Source: Homalodisca vitripennis
Taxonomy: Eukaryota > Arthropoda > Insecta > Hemiptera > Cicadellidae
Assembly: GCF_021130785.1 (NCBI RefSeq)
Contig: NC_060214.1
Coordinates: forward strand, 4,181,001-4,245,000
DNA: 64,000 bases
Direction: 5' to 3'
Shown one piece after another: positions 1-12,132 of this stretch (positions are counted from its first letter, which is position 1; the number at the start of each line of letters is the position of its first letter). Made by a program: the position numbers and the translations under genes. Below the pieces are notes generated by a model, which did not search any database, had not been told where the DNA came from, and saw nothing but the letters and a program-made list of their open reading frames with translations.

Positions 1-650
1 TTAATGTTCAGCTTACAGAGCATCTGTGTACAAAGTTTCATTGCGGGCACTTGTTTGGTTAAGTCTCAGGAGTGACTTTTATACGAGAACGCCCGTCCAA
101 CGGTTCATTTAATTTAGATGATAGGACCTCTGACAGCCGACACCACCTTTTTGACATTGTTATATTAAAGTTCAGCTTACAGAGCATCTGTGTACAAAGT
201 TTCATTGCGGGCACTTGTTTGGTTTAGTCTCAGGAGGGACTTTTATACGAGAACGCCCGTCTAACGGTGCATTTAATTTAGACGATAGGACCTCTGACGG
301 CCGACACCACCTTTTTGACTTTGGGGTATTAAAGTTCAGCTTATAGAGCATCTGTGTACAAAGTTTCATTGCGGGCACTTGTTTGGTTTAGTCTCAGGAG
401 TGACTTTTATACGAGAACGCCCCGTCTAACGGCGCATTTTATTTAGACGATAGGACCTCTGACGGCCCACACCACCTTTTTGACGTTGGTATATTAATGT
501 TCAGCTTACAGAGCATCTGTGTACAAAGTTTCATTGCGGGCACTTGTTTGGTTTAGTCTCAGGAGTGACTTTTATACGAGAACGCTGCATTTAATTTAGA
601 CGATAGGACCTCTGACGGCCGACACCACCTTTTTGACGTTGGTATATTAA
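1..650. repeat. Tandem array, ~164-bp unit, about four copies
   Basis: The unit begins with TTCAGCTTACAGAGCATC at 7, 171, 335 (with one change) and 500, so the period is 164-165 bp. Copies differ by a few substitutions; the last one lacks about 12 bp (CCCGTCTAACGG region). The array runs off the left edge of the window, so its true copy number is unknown. No reading frame is kept across units. The period is close to a nucleosome repeat, as is common for satellite monomers. Seen directly. Confidence 0.95.
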
Positions 651-2345
651 AGTATAATTAAAGTATATTAACGGGAATTCTTTGTGGTAAGTAATAAATA
701 CGAATAACTGTGTAGATTTTGTGAAAGATCGTATTTTAATAATTAGTTTTATACTATTATTTCAGATTTTGGATGTTTGTTAGCGCCTTCAGATTGTTGA
801 CTGCAAAATTGTTGCACGGAATACAGACGGACGATAAAGTGACGCTAACTTCACGGTGGTCACCCACACGGGCTGATCAGAAACTTCGGAGAGTAAGAGT
901 GGGGCAGAGCCGAGTAGTTCTGACAAACCCCGAACATGCGGCTGATCTGCAACCTCACTTCGGAATGGTTTTGATTTCTATTATCTATTACTAATTAATG
1001 AGTCGTTATATTATCCGAACATACCTGATAAACATAGAAATTATATAAAACTTATACTACATTAATGTTTGTTTAATTAATTATGTTAATATTTAACTTT
1101 CTTTATCCCACCAAAGACACTTTTGACAAAACACGAGATGGTACATAACGAATATTGCAATAGTGACATAATTTCATCATATTTTGCATATAGGCTTAAA
1201 AAAACGGTACATATTTTTTTAATTTCATTGGAAAGCTATTGAAATTAATAGGGCAAAGCAACACATTTATACGCATAACTACTGCAACATATTTCAATAT
1301 AGAATCCTTAATCGGTTGTAAATAAATTTAATAATTACGCTACAAAGCTGTAATAAAGAGTTATCACAGTGAATGTGTTAAGAACTAGAAACTAAGTGGA
1401 TTAAACCAGAAACTCGTGAGCAAATGTTCAACAAAATCATATATACAACATATATATAGAAATGACAAAATCAATCACAACTACCTACCTAACTTAAATG
1501 CTTTGACACGCATGAATGATTACAGTGAAATATGGGTGAGTTAGCGAATTGAAAAAGTACAATTAACTTGAGAATACACTTTTAAGCAAACGAATTTATA
1601 AATTTTATCCTCTCGGATGTTTAATCCACCTTTCAATTTTTTCAGGCAACACCACTGCATGTAACGAGTTAACTTTGTTACATTATATTTCCTTACGTTT
1701 TGTTGGGCCTTTCAATACTCCATTGTATTGGTTTATTTGTATGTAGAGAAGATTAATGGCCTGTACCAATATATGATACGTGTATGCTGTAACAAACTAC
1801 TGAAAGGTGTTTAAATCCGAGTACGAGCTAAAAATACAGTAGAAAATTTAGTAGGTTTTCCAGATTAATTGTCTGTAATAAATTACGTTGTAAAATCAAT
1901 GTTTAATGAAATCAATGTATTTATGCTGCATCCTATAACATCCAGCTTGAAAATGTAATTTAAATGTATGTATGCTGTACCAAACTACTGAAAGGTGTTT
2001 GAATCAGATTATAAGCTAAAACACAGTGGTACGTTTTGATAGCTTTGCGAGGTACTGAACTAAATTAAATCCAGAAGAGTATGTAGCGAGAACGCATGGG
2101 ACAGCTCATTCCACTATTTCAATACTCGGGCTATAGTATATGTAGTTAGCAGGAGGGGCCCCTATATCCCCACTCTTTCTTTCCGAGGTTTCTGATCAGA
2201 CCATATGGGTGGCGCACGAGGAGCTCGTGTCCAACAGCTTTTCCCCCTCTCCTAAACTCCGAAACACGTTTTGGGCCCTGGGATAAACTGAACTTATATA
2301 ACAGAAATGAAACCACAATGCAAACCAGCTACAATTGAAACCAGT
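651..2345. other. Gene-poor A+T-rich stretch
   Basis: No coding region that I can support. A 73-codon open frame at 773-994 (+) follows a pyrimidine-rich stretch ending in CAG at 765, like a 3' splice site, but its product resembles nothing I know. A 16-20 bp stretch (CTGATCAGAAACTTCGG type) near 870 recurs in inverted form near 2183. The rest is unremarkable. Confidence 0.5.
1781..2034. repeat. Local direct duplication (~65 bp, spaced 188 bp)
   Basis: TGTATGCTGT followed by CAAACTACTGAAAGGTGTTT occurs at 1781-1850 and again at 1969-2034. The copies are diverged in the second half. Probably an old local duplication or two copies of one small element; no terminal repeats or target duplication are visible. 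Confidence 0.7.
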
Positions 2346-2434
2346 TTTGTACCTTAGGTTATGGTTACAATATATATACTTACGTAGGACCGAAATGCCT
2401 ACTTCGGTTAAATAATGCCTACTTAAGACCATTT

Positions 2435-2690
2435 AAATTCACTTACCTACTATGTCACAGTTTAGCTTGCCATATTGCCTCGATCAAATTTTATATACGT
2501 TCGATTTTGTACCTTAGGTTATGGTTACAATAAATAAATAAATAAATAAATATATATTGTGTATATATATATATACACAATATATATTTATATATTGTAA
2601 CCATAACCTAAGGTACAAAATCGAACGTATATAAAATTTGATCGAGGCAATATGGCAAGCTAAACTGTGACATAGTAGGTAAGTGAATTT
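2435..2690. repeat. Long palindrome with ~97-bp arms and AT-rich centre
   Basis: The left arm 2435-2530 and the right arm 2594-2690 are reverse complements with no mismatch that I could find. The 60-bp centre is made of TAAA and TA repeats. Transcribed, it would fold into one long hairpin. The inner part of the arm (CCTTAGGTTATGGTTACAAT) occurs a third time, direct, at about 2352-2372, just before the palindrome. It looks like a fold-back element or a head-to-head duplication of one small repeat. The identity of the arms suggests a recent event. Confidence 0.9.
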
Positions 2691-3361
2691 ATCTAGTTCT
2701 TGGAAATCTACTTTGGTCAAAATCGTGTTGACATAGTTGAGTTTATCTTGTCCTGATGAAGAAAATACACACATAAGTGGGACTGACAAGCTTATTACGA
2801 CCTAGGGGAGAGTCCTACCTACTTACTACAGTATGTACTTTCGGTATAAGAGGGAAATTCTTATTACGGCTTTGCAACTTTCCAAAATAATCGTTATTAA
2901 AGTTTTGCGTTACACTTGTTTTTTGGACTGCAGCCAGGGAAGAATGAATCGTTGAGGCATGTTAGTATTCATTTCTCTGTTTTCCATTGGTTATTGTTAA
3001 AATGTAGTATCGTAATGTCAAGGAAGCCCGCCAGTTTAAATTAACATGTGAAAACACTCATAACTTTGTTCATTAAGGTTAGTTTTATAACAGTATTTAA
3101 TGCATTAGATGATTTCAATTCGTCACTGGCGCAACCTGGAGTAAAATTTATAAGCATTACACTACCGATCAAGCACTGTTTACTTATTGTTGATAAAATT
3201 CAAATGTAAACAGATGTTTCAGAAAGTTTGTCGGACTATATAGCTGTCAACAGCTGTCAAAAACGGTTCGTTCTTATCATAACATTCGAATGTAAACAAA
3301 CTAATTTTTCAATTTGAATTCGACCTTAGTTGATGAAATGAATGTGTTATGGGTAGTAAAA

Positions 3362-3505
3362 AGCACTCTAAATGTTAATTCAGACTAAAAGCTATACTTG
3401 TTCCAAATTTCAGCACAATCCGTATAGCAGTTTCAGCGTGATTCGAGGACAAACCTCCAAACATCCAAATATCCAAACATTCGCATTTATAATATTAATG
3501 GGATG
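3362..3505 (+). mobile_element. RTE-like LINE or SINE 3' tail
   Basis: The segment contains TTTCAGCACAATCCGTATAG, then repeated CATCCAAA/TATCCAAA steps, then CGCATTTATAATATTAATGG. This order (an 'AAATTTCA... AATCCGT' block, CAAACATCCAAA steps, 'TTTATAATATTA' end) is the usual 3' end of insect RTE-clade LINEs and the SINEs that borrow it. No coding part is left. Family assignment is by pattern only. Confidence 0.55.
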
Positions 3506-3754
3506 GATAAATTAAATAAATAGTTACACATGTAATGTTGAAAAGTATATACAATAAACCGTATAAATTCTTATTACTGAACTCGTCCCAGTCGGAAAAC
3601 CTTAACAGTTTTTAACAGTTTACATTATTATTTGTATAATGAAAATTATAACATTAGCAATAACATAAATGAGGTTTAAAAACGTTTTGAAGAAGACATA
3701 TAAGTTTTCTGTTAAATGATCTTAAGATAGAGTTACCTGTATCCGGTGGTAGGT

Positions 3755-3876
3755 TAGATTTCCTAGAAATTTTGTAGCCAATTTGTGGTACTGTACTTTG
3801 ATATTATCTGGAGGTCATTTTCATTATTCTGTATGTAAATTATGGAAATAAATGTACTCAATCAATCAATCATTGT
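3755..3876 (+). mobile_element. Truncated LINE 3' end with (AATC)n tail
   Basis: A stretch ends with a poly(A)-signal-like AATAAA followed by ACTCAATCAATCAATCATT, i.e. a short tandem tetranucleotide. Ends of this kind are typical of CR1/jockey-like LINEs, which are 5'-truncated on insertion. No protein homology remains, so this is an inference from the tail. Confidence 0.4.
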
Positions 3877-4189
3877 TTTTGTTCTTACAAAAACCCTGTT
3901 TTCTATATCGGGGAACCTAACAATACTACATTATTAAAAGTAACAAACATACTGTGAAATTATATGTTATTATGCTCCTATCTATCTATTCCTATCTGAA
4001 ACTTGTTATTACGCAGTAAAAGCAGGTTTAGATTAGGTTATCATAAATATGTTACCAAAGTTAAAATATCCTTTACGGGCACTCACGTGATTAGAGTATG
4101 AATTTGAGTACTATATCAAGGGATGTACGGCCACCGAAGCCCGCACTGATGGCCAAAGGGATTTTCGATTGGAACTTTACCGACTACAT

Positions 4190-4380
4190 CATGTCTCAGA
4201 TCTAGCAACATTTCCTGCGCCAGATCATGGTGGACAGTGTAGCACATGATACGAGGTCGGGAAAGTACCGATCGGAAACGCCCCTGGGCATTAGTACGGG
4301 CTTCGGAGCAGAAAAAGAAAAACATCCCTCGAGTAATATTAATCAAGTTCAACCTCATATCACGTGAGTACTCATTCACT
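4190..4380 (-). repeat. Dispersed repeat, copy 1 (second copy at 62655-62826)
   Basis: Shared landmarks with 62655-62826 in the same order: ATGATAYGAGGTC, a run of about 60 bp with partial identity, GCAGAAAAAGAAAAACATCCC, then TAACTAAATTCAAGCTCA-like and CACGT-AGTGCTCAT-like blocks. The two copies are diverged. An 87-codon minus-strand frame crosses this copy but is not open in the other, so I do not call a gene. Confidence 0.7.
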
Positions 4381-4840
4381 TTTTATATTTATAATACGTA
4401 CGCATGTATTTAGGCTACCTATTTATATGGTCTAATAACATATAGTAGATGGGGACAGAATAGCCTCCGATTCATCGACATCGTTTTTTGGGAGACAGAA
4501 AACAAGAACCGTGCATCGTAACGACATGTAATTTTGACAATAAGTCAAATAAAGTCGTTATTTCTAATAGTGTAGTTTTTTAGGTCTCCAGTAAGAAAAA
4601 CGCTCCCAAAATCATTGGTCTCCACTGGATATTACCAATTGAGTAGGCCTACCCAATTCATTAATAAATCGTTTATGCGTTAGAATTTGAAGGAACAAAA
4701 CTGTGTAATCCTAAATATTTATATTCCTCCGACAATGAATGTTGGCTTGAAAGTTTTGAAGCATACGATCATAGTGTATAAAAGAAAAATAAGATAAAAT
4801 ATCCACGAAATGAACCCGACATCCATAGAGTACAGAAGTT

Positions 4841-5086
4841 AAATATTTTATCTGTATTATGTTGAAGAATGTCAATCGTAGTTTCGATATCGCTCTGTTG
4901 AGAGATCAGTGCAGTATAGTTGCAAGATCCATGAACAGATTGGGCAGGGATCGGTAAATCATGCATAAATATTCTATCTGTGTTACGTTGAAGAATTTCA
5001 ATCGTAGTTTCGATATCGCTCTGTTGAGAGATCAGTGCAGTATAGTTGCAAGTACCATAAACAGATTGAGTAGGTAAATCATGCAA
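4841..5086. repeat. Tandem duplication, 126/120-bp unit, two copies
   Basis: AAATATTYTATCTGTRTTA starts copies at 4841 and 4967, and a partial third start is at 5087. The units hold the nearly invariant stretch TCGATATCGCTCTGTTGAG. Copy 2 lacks 6 bp. Both unit lengths are multiples of three, and the minus strand stays open across them (a 105-codon frame with two ~40-residue repeats), but nothing else supports a protein. Confidence 0.85.
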
Positions 5087-6925
5087 AAATATTTTAAAAT
5101 GAATAGGTCCCGGTATCTAGAACTGAGCCTTGTATACCAGCTTGTATTTTCGTACAGTACAAAGAGTAACATTTATTTTTGTTGGAAATGCACGATTGTT
5201 TCAACAAAATGTACTGATCCTCCGTAAGTAAATTGAAAAAGTTGCAAAGAGTAAGTAAGTTTAAAATAAGCATAAAGTATACCATTTGCTTATAAATATG
5301 GTAACCTGTGCTTGAAAATAAAAGAAAACTCGGTTCTGTGATGAATTTTAGTATAATTTGTTAAAATGTAGGTCCCGTATTGTAAATATGGTATTGTAAA
5401 TGTAGGTCCCAAGTATCAGGCTAAATAAATAAATGCAGGGAATGTTTATAAAATGCATGTCCATGATAGTGTATACGGGGCATTGCTTTAAATTTATAAT
5501 GATGACAGAAAATAGTTGATGTTGAGTAATGTTTATGTCACTTTGTGAATGTAGGTTACCGTGTAGTTTTCTTCCCACTTCTTTAAATGAAAAATAAAAC
5601 CATAGAGAAACAAACCTATATCACTTGCATGTAATAGAATCATGAGTGAAAGGCCAAAGTTATTACAAGGGGATATTTTAGACACTATACCGAGTCGGGA
5701 AATCGATATGATAATGATACAAATTCGTTTATGCATACATTTTATTCGTAAACAGATTTGTACAGTCAAAAACATCAATCTAAAATTGCGTGAAAGTCGT
5801 TGTGGTGTAATCTTAATTCAGTATTTTTTTATATTACTCGTTTTTATACTTTCAATTTTCTGTATTGTATGTAGAATAAAAATCTTAATCAATTCCAGTT
5901 GTTACTTTTTGAATTGTCCATTAAGCATAATAGAAAGAATATATTGTTATAGAAAGTATTATCATAAATATTGCAGTATGAAAGTCTTTGATAAATTCAA
6001 CTATGTTTAAATTCCATTTTAAACTCTTATGACCTAACGTAAGATTTTATAACTCCTCATCCAGGACCAAACATTTTTTAAAGTACCTAATTTTTTGACG
6101 ATACCAGGAATTTTTGTCTCATAAAATTGATATACTAAAAGACTGCTGCTAAAATAGCTGTTTGCAAAAACATAACTTTGGTTGAAATAAAGACATGTTA
6201 TGGAAAAATTACTAGTAAATGCATAAATTGACAAATGCATACAATCTTTATTAAAAATATAAAAAGTGTAAAAGTATACTTTGAGCATGACGGAACAAAA
6301 AATAATTTAACTGTGGGATAGCAATTCGTTTGGTTTACGTTTTTATATTAAATAAAACTATTAAGAATGTTTGTATTAATTTAGATTCTCAAATAAAAAA
6401 TGATGTTTTACTCACACGCTTGAAAAATATTAACAGTAAAGGTTTAACAGGTGAAGTAGTTTCAGGTAATTGTATCCAAAGAGAGCAAACCACTTCTTTT
6501 TACAACATTAAAAAAATTCTTATTTATACACAAAAGAGTATAAAGACAGCATGTAGATTTTTTTGTGACTCCATGGTAAAGTCCAACCATGATCGTCTTG
6601 ACGCCGCAAGGAAACAAACAAACAGTGCAAGTCGCCAACTCTGTTGCTATTGCTCTGCAAACAGGCTGATGCAATAAATTCTAGTGAAGAGCAATGTCAC
6701 TAACAACACAATAAATGTCAAATTACTTAATATGTGATTACGTTATAAAATTAGCGATTGCGTAATACAGTGCGCTAAAATGAAAACCAATTTCGTATAC
6801 TTACGTGATTTGCATCTTTCGAGAGTTTCGGCGTAATTACGTAATCCAAACTTAAAGTGCTAGATCTTGTAAATACGAGTTTGTTTAAATTGTAGGGCCT
6901 TATTACCACATTACAATGATCCGAC
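5087..6925. other. Gene-poor A+T-rich stretch
   Basis: Open frames of 60-122 codons occur on both strands (the longest at 5642-6010, +, with one hydrophobic segment), but their composition is that of A+T-rich noncoding DNA and I recognise none. Short direct repeats around AAATATGGTA and TGTAGGTCCC lie at 5290-5415. Nothing else. Confidence 0.4.
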
Positions 6926-7022
6926 AGATCGGTCCTTAGTCTTTAATGCCAAAACCATTGAGCTCGAAAGATCGGTTCTTGGTATTTATCGCCAAAAACA
7001 TTGAGCTCGACGGATCGGCCCG
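6926..7022. repeat. Short tandem repeat, 43-bp unit, 2.2 copies
   Basis: AGATCGG starts at 6926 and 6969, and GGATCGG at 7012. Each unit contains a GCCAAAA(A)CATTGAGCTCGA block. Period 43 bp. Confidence 0.8.
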
Positions 7023-7223
7023 GCAGTCTAGTTGTATGAAAATGAAATTGTACATCAGTTTACTCAAAGCTATTAAAAGTGAGGAGAGCAATATAAAGTT
7101 TAAAACAAAATTGTATTGTATTCCTAATCAATAAGGCATTATATTCAATTCAATACATGAACCAATAGTCATAGCATAATATACATGAACGATAATAGAA
7201 TTTCGGCCGTTTGCCATCGTTAA

Positions 7224-8294
7224 CCCTCTTCGTGATAGAAGCCGCTCTAGCGACGTTCATTTGTTTAATATGAATGATAGAGGTCGATGCGTCGACGTTC
7301 AAACATGCCTTCGAATTCGTCATTGCTGCTCGGCTATCTTCGGCCGTTATTTACTGCATTGTGTACAGAAACGTCTCCTCTTTCCTCTAGATCTGTCTCC
7401 ATATGAATTGTTAAAAGAATTAACAAATAGCTGGTATTTGTTACGACGTTGTGTTTTACTCGCGGCCGCTAACCGCCGCGCCGCTAACCTATGAGTTGTG
7501 TCGGCGTGTTTTATCGGTGTTATTTCGTTTATTCCGATCGTAATACGTCCCAAATGGCGGATGATTTACGTTCACAAGATATTAGAAATGTTTTAGAAGA
7601 ACAAATGAGTGATGCGAGTGACAGTGATATCAGTGCAGACAATTTTCCCGATGATTATAATTCAAATCCTGGTGCAGGCCATTCCCTCCAACGCTTACCA
7701 GGAAGACAAGAGCGGCTATGTATTGTATGTGGCCACACAAAAAAGGGGAAGATCACGATTATAGTTTCCAGGATGCAATTCTGGTGTTCATAGAGAGTGT
7801 TTCCATAAATTGGATCATTTTTGGAGACCAAAGTATCAAGGGAGGAAGAGAAAGCATGATAGTAGTTGTGCCTAAGAGTGAATGGAAGGGTTTCTTCCAT
7901 GTACATACTGTATATATTTCCATCATAACAGTTTTTTCAAGTAAAATATTGTACGAAAACTGTATATATTATTTATCTTCATGAAATTTAGAAAAAATTG
8001 GCTATCTTCAAATCTTTGTCTAGTAAGTTTTATACTATGTGGTTTTTGTAGTAAAAAACATTTTTTTTTTCAAAAAACTTTTTTTAATTTTTGAGCAAGA
8101 TTTAAGGGATATGTACAAAGGTAAGTAGTTTTATTTATTTTAAAATCGTTCTTTATGTTTTTATGAATATTTTGGTATATAATATGTTGTATTTTCAATA
8201 AAATTAATAATTTTTATTAATTTTTAAGAAACCCCCAGCGAAACACTCCAAATGCACCTATCATTCATAATAAACATATTCATCACTAGGACGG
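7224..8294 (+). mobile_element. piggyBac-type element, internally deleted, TTAA-flanked
   Basis: The element is bounded by TTAA at 7220-7223 and 8295-8298, the piggyBac target duplication. The left end CCCTCTTCGTGATAG and the reverse complement of the right end, CCGTCCTAGTGATGA, are imperfect inverted repeats. A second matching block, ATGAATGATAG, lies inside each end (7270s and 8260s). At 1071 bp it is too short for an autonomous copy and holds only the first and last parts of a transposase gene. It is therefore a deletion derivative, probably once mobilised by a full-length relative. Confidence 0.9.
7554..7875 (+). pseudogene. piggyBac transposase remnant (N-terminus fused to C-terminal Cys-rich domain)
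   Basis: The frame opening with MADDLRSQDIRNVLEEQ has the acidic Ser/Asp-rich start typical of piggyBac transposases. It jumps after about 40 codons straight to the C-terminal cysteine-rich finger: LPGRQERLCIVCGHTKKG, and then, after a -1/+1 shift near 7745, DCNSGVHRECFHKLDHF-like sequence with the spacing CxxC...C...HxxC. The last basic stretch (GGRKRKHDSS) precedes a stop at 7873-7875. The whole catalytic RNase H-like core (three Asp) is missing. Not functional. The Cys-rich domain is the family's DNA-end-binding domain. Confidence 0.8.
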
Positions 8295-8298
8295 TTAA

Positions 8299-9252
8299 GC
8301 CTATGTTATAAAGAAATATAACACTAATTTGGAGGTACCCCCTTCTTCAGGTGAAAAATCCCTAAGGTATCAAAATAATTTACATGCTGTACACAGTAGT
8401 GTGTAGTTTTTACAAAGAATTTATTTTTAATTGAAATTTACGATTTTTAAATTTTATAACACTATTCAAATATATCTAAGATATTATTTTGCTGAATAAA
8501 AAAATGTTCTGATATCATAGACAGGCACATCTCCATAACCAAAAATTTCATAAAATGAAAACTGAATCTATTGGGAAAATGTTATATCATTTCTCAAAAG
8601 AGTTCTTGTAAAGAAATAAATAAAACATCAAACAGAAAGTAAATAAGGAGTATTTGTTCCAACATGTACCTTATTCTTTCAATGAGTGGAAAAAAAATAA
8701 AATAAAACAATAATTTTTATCATATAGGAATAGCTTAATATCAATGTAGTTTGAATTTGTGTGTAAATTTGTGCATATGTGTATATTTATAAAATTTAAA
8801 TATTTAAATATAAATAGTTTTTATGTCCTTTGACCATTACATGTAAAAATTCAATATTTAAACTTGTTATTGTTAATATGTTAGTTGTAGTTTTCTGATG
8901 GTACTCTTTGTACAAATTATACTTTCATTCACTAAGCTTTAGTACTTAGGATGACATAGAATAAGTACAGAAGATAGTAGAAGGAAAACTTGAGATGCAG
9001 TCTGCAGAAGAAGCATAATAAGAATATTACATTAAAGTATTTATTTAAAACCTAGATATTATGAACATTATTGTATGAAAAAAAACTTGGATTTATGTTT
9101 TTCTTTAGTTGAATATTCAATATTTTTACATTGTTTTACAAATTCATTGTTTCCATGGTTTGCCACATTTGAGTTTATTTTGCTAAATTGTGTGTGTTTA
9201 AAAAGTATCCCATGCAAACTCGTGTATCTCCCCCCAACTCCCAACTCAAAAT
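8299..9252. other. A+T-rich stretch without gene
   Basis: Many homopolymer runs and no open frame of interest. No repeat with recognisable ends. It separates the piggyBac copy from the 5'-truncated LINE. Confidence 0.5.
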
Positions 9253-12132
9253 TTGCCAAAATTTCAAAAGTTTTCTAATTCAAAACAAATTGAAAAGTTT
9301 ATATTGGTACATCAAAACGCCCAATGTGCAACCAATAAAATAGAGGAGCTAATGCTCATGTGTGACGAACTCAAACCTGATGTATTTGTTGTCTCGGAAC
9401 ACGGTTTCAGAACTGAAACAATAAATCTTTTCAAAATTCAAAATTATGAATTGGCATCAAATTTTTGTCGAACGCACTTTAAAGGGGCGGTGTGGCAATT
9501 TTCGTGAAAGCACCATTGAAGTTTGAAAATTTCAAAATTAATCACATTACCGATCTAAACTTTGAGGCCAGTGGTGTTAAGATCATATCTAACACTCTTG
9601 GAAAAATATCAATCGTAGGGTAGTATAGATCACCCAATGGATGTGCCGAATCTTTTTTTACAAACCTTGAAAATCTTATAAATTGTCTTTTCTTAAACTC
9701 ATCGAAATTTACTATAATTGGCAATCTAAATATCAACGTTTTGGATCCCACCGACCCCCTGATCCAGCGGCTGCGGGATGTTTTAAGCTCATTTAATCTA
9801 AATTGGTCCGTGAACTCCCCAACACGAGTGACTGCTATGACGAGTACTGCCATCGACAACGTCATTACAAATATTCCTAACGTCACGGTCTCTGTTTTGA
9901 ATACGGCTGTCTCCAATCACTTTGCGCAGGAGGTTGTGATACATGGATGTAAAATAGAAACTCAAAAATCATCTTTTAAAATTAAAAGAGCTTTCAATTT
10001 CCAAAACATTTCCAATTTGAACAATTTATTAAAAAACGAAACCTGGAGCTTTTTGATCAGCTTTGAGAATGTCAATGATATGTATCAAGCTTTCAATGAC
10101 CGTTTCATTTATTATTTAGACGTTTCATGTCCTTTTAAAAAAACCAAAAACAATTTCAAACCCAAAAATAATTCCTGGTTAACTAAAGGGATTCTCATTT
10201 CCAGAGATAAACTCAAATTTCTTCACTCAATATTTGTCCAAACACAAAACGAAAATTTTAAAACATTTTACAGATCATATCGAAGGATCTATAGAAAAGT
10301 CATTCAAGCTGCTAAAGCTCATGACGTCAATAGAGCCCTGAGAAATTGTGAAAACTTTTCTAAAACTGCATGGAAAATAATCAATGAATCGGCACAAAAA
10401 TCAAACTTGGACCCAAACCTTGAGTCTATATCAATCAAAATTAATGAACACGTAATTGATGATCAGTTTCAGGTTGCCAACGAATTTAATAATTATTTTT
10501 CTTCTGTGGCCTCAACTGATTCGTCAATTTCAGAATCTCGATATCATGAAATTGGTGTTAGGGAACCGGTTGCATCCATGGCTCTGGCCCCTGTGTGTGT
10601 GGAGGAGTTAGCCCGTGTCGTACAGGGGTTGAATTCAAAGAAATCGTGTGACGCTAACGGGATGTCAGTTTGGTTACTCAAATGTTGCTTTAGGTACATT
10701 TTGAGGCCACTCACAAAATTGATAAATTTTTCATTTGAATCTGCAACTTTTCCATGTCTACTGAAAACAGCTAAAGTTATACCGATTTTTAAAAAAGACG
10801 ATCCTTGCAAAACCAGCAATTATCGTCCAATTTCAATTCTTCCAGTTTTCAGCAAAATTTTTGAAAAGGTTTTCTGTGAAAGACTTGAAAGCTTTCTAGA
10901 AAGCAATGAAATTCTAAATCCTGAACAATTTGGCTTCAGGAAAAAAAGATCAACAATTGACGCTGTAAGCAGTCTTTTGAACAATGTTGTTGATGGCTTG
11001 GAAAGGCGAGAACAAGTGCTCAGCATATTTCTTGATCTATCCAAAGCATTTGACTGTGTGCATCATGAAACACTGTTGCACCAGTTACAAAAATGTGGCG
11101 TTCGGGGTCTGCCAAATGCGTGGCTTGCTTCTTATCTTAAGAATCGAGATCAACGCGTGCAGATTTCGAATGTCATCTCTAGAAAAATTAAAATAGCCCA
11201 CGGTGTCCCTCAGGGTTCTATTCTTGGGCCTATTCTTTTTTTAGTTTACGTCTGTAGACTTAACTCAGTGATCCAGCATGGTGATCTGATTCAGTATGCC
11301 AACGACACGACTCTTTGCTTCAAAGGAAAAACTACACAAGATTTGGAAATCACATCATTTGTGGAACTGGCTTCATGCATTCAGTATTTTACTGACAGGA
11401 ATTTGAAAACGAACCAATCAAAATCAAATGTTATCAATTTCTGCCTAAGACCAAGGGAATTTGCAAGGCAACCTGCTGTATTTGTGGACGATGTCCTTTT
11501 AGAGGAAACTGGATCCACGAAATTCCTGGGGATGTACATTGATCAAGGTCTGAACTGGGATGACCACGTTAACAATATATGTGCTAGAATTACTTCTGGC
11601 ATATTTGCCTTGCGAAGCCTAGCTAAATACTGTTCCCCTGAAGTCTTAATGACGGCATATTTCGGTCTCATATATCCGCACTTTGCGTATGGCTTGAGAC
11701 TGTGTGGGGGCTGTGCCAAACACAAGATGGAACGCGTTTTCAGGCTTCAAAAAAAGGCAATTAGAATTATTGCAAAGTTGAATTACAGAGTCGTGTAGGG
11801 ACTCTTCTAGGGAGCTAGGTTTGCTGACATTGCCCTGTCTCTATATGTTTCATGTGATCCTGTACTGTCAATCGAAGTGCACTTTAGTCCGGGGCAGGGA
11901 CTTTCATCAGTATGAAACTAGAGCCAGACACAACTTTAGAGTCCATAGTCATAGACTGGCGGTATCTCAGCATTTACCGCATCAGGTTGGCGTCGGCTTA
12001 ATCAACAAGCTCCCTGAAAGTGTAAAAAATGCAACTAATCAAAACCAATTCAAAACTCGTCTCAAATGCCTGTTGGTGTCAAAAGCATATTATTCGCTAG
12101 AGGAGTTTATGATGAGTCGCTGGGATATCTAA
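9253..12132 (+). pseudogene. LINE ORF2: AP-like endonuclease + reverse transcriptase
   Basis: Endonuclease motifs in order: HQNAQ (9315), SEHGF, GGVAIFV after a frameshift near 9487, YRSP right after an in-frame stop at 9619-9621, GNLNIN, and SNHFAQ (usually SDH). The 685-codon frame 9741-11798 carries the end of the endonuclease and the reverse transcriptase: [61 protein letters not shown], then QYANDTTLC. The last should be YADDTTLC: one of the two catalytic Asp is Asn, so the enzyme would be inactive even without the other lesions. TKFLGMYIDQGLNW and the C-terminal [14 protein letters not shown] segment follow, then a stop at 11796 and a shifted frame to 12132 with VGVGLINKLPESVKN-type end. 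Confidence 0.9.

Larger units (their letters stand above)
2691..4189. other. Intergenic stretch with two retroelement tails
   Basis: No gene supported. Apart from the two LINE/SINE-like 3' tails listed separately (3362-3505 and 3755-3876) I see only A+T-rich sequence, with a local repeat of AGCTGTCAA near 3243-3260. Confidence 0.5.

Noticed and set aside
1..650. CRISPR-like array
   Set aside because: The unit is 164 bp with no short constant repeat and variable spacer pattern, and the sequence is eukaryotic; it is an ordinary tandem array.
773..994. 73-codon plus-strand frame after a splice-acceptor-like site
   Set aside because: No recognisable domain, no partner exon and no donor in phase; kept only as a remark.
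5642..6010. 122-codon frame with a hydrophobic segment
   Set aside because: Composition is that of A+T-rich noncoding DNA (Ile/Phe/Leu/Tyr runs), no homology and no start context.
9542..9916. Minus-strand 124-codon frame
   Set aside because: Shadow of the LINE endonuclease on the other strand.
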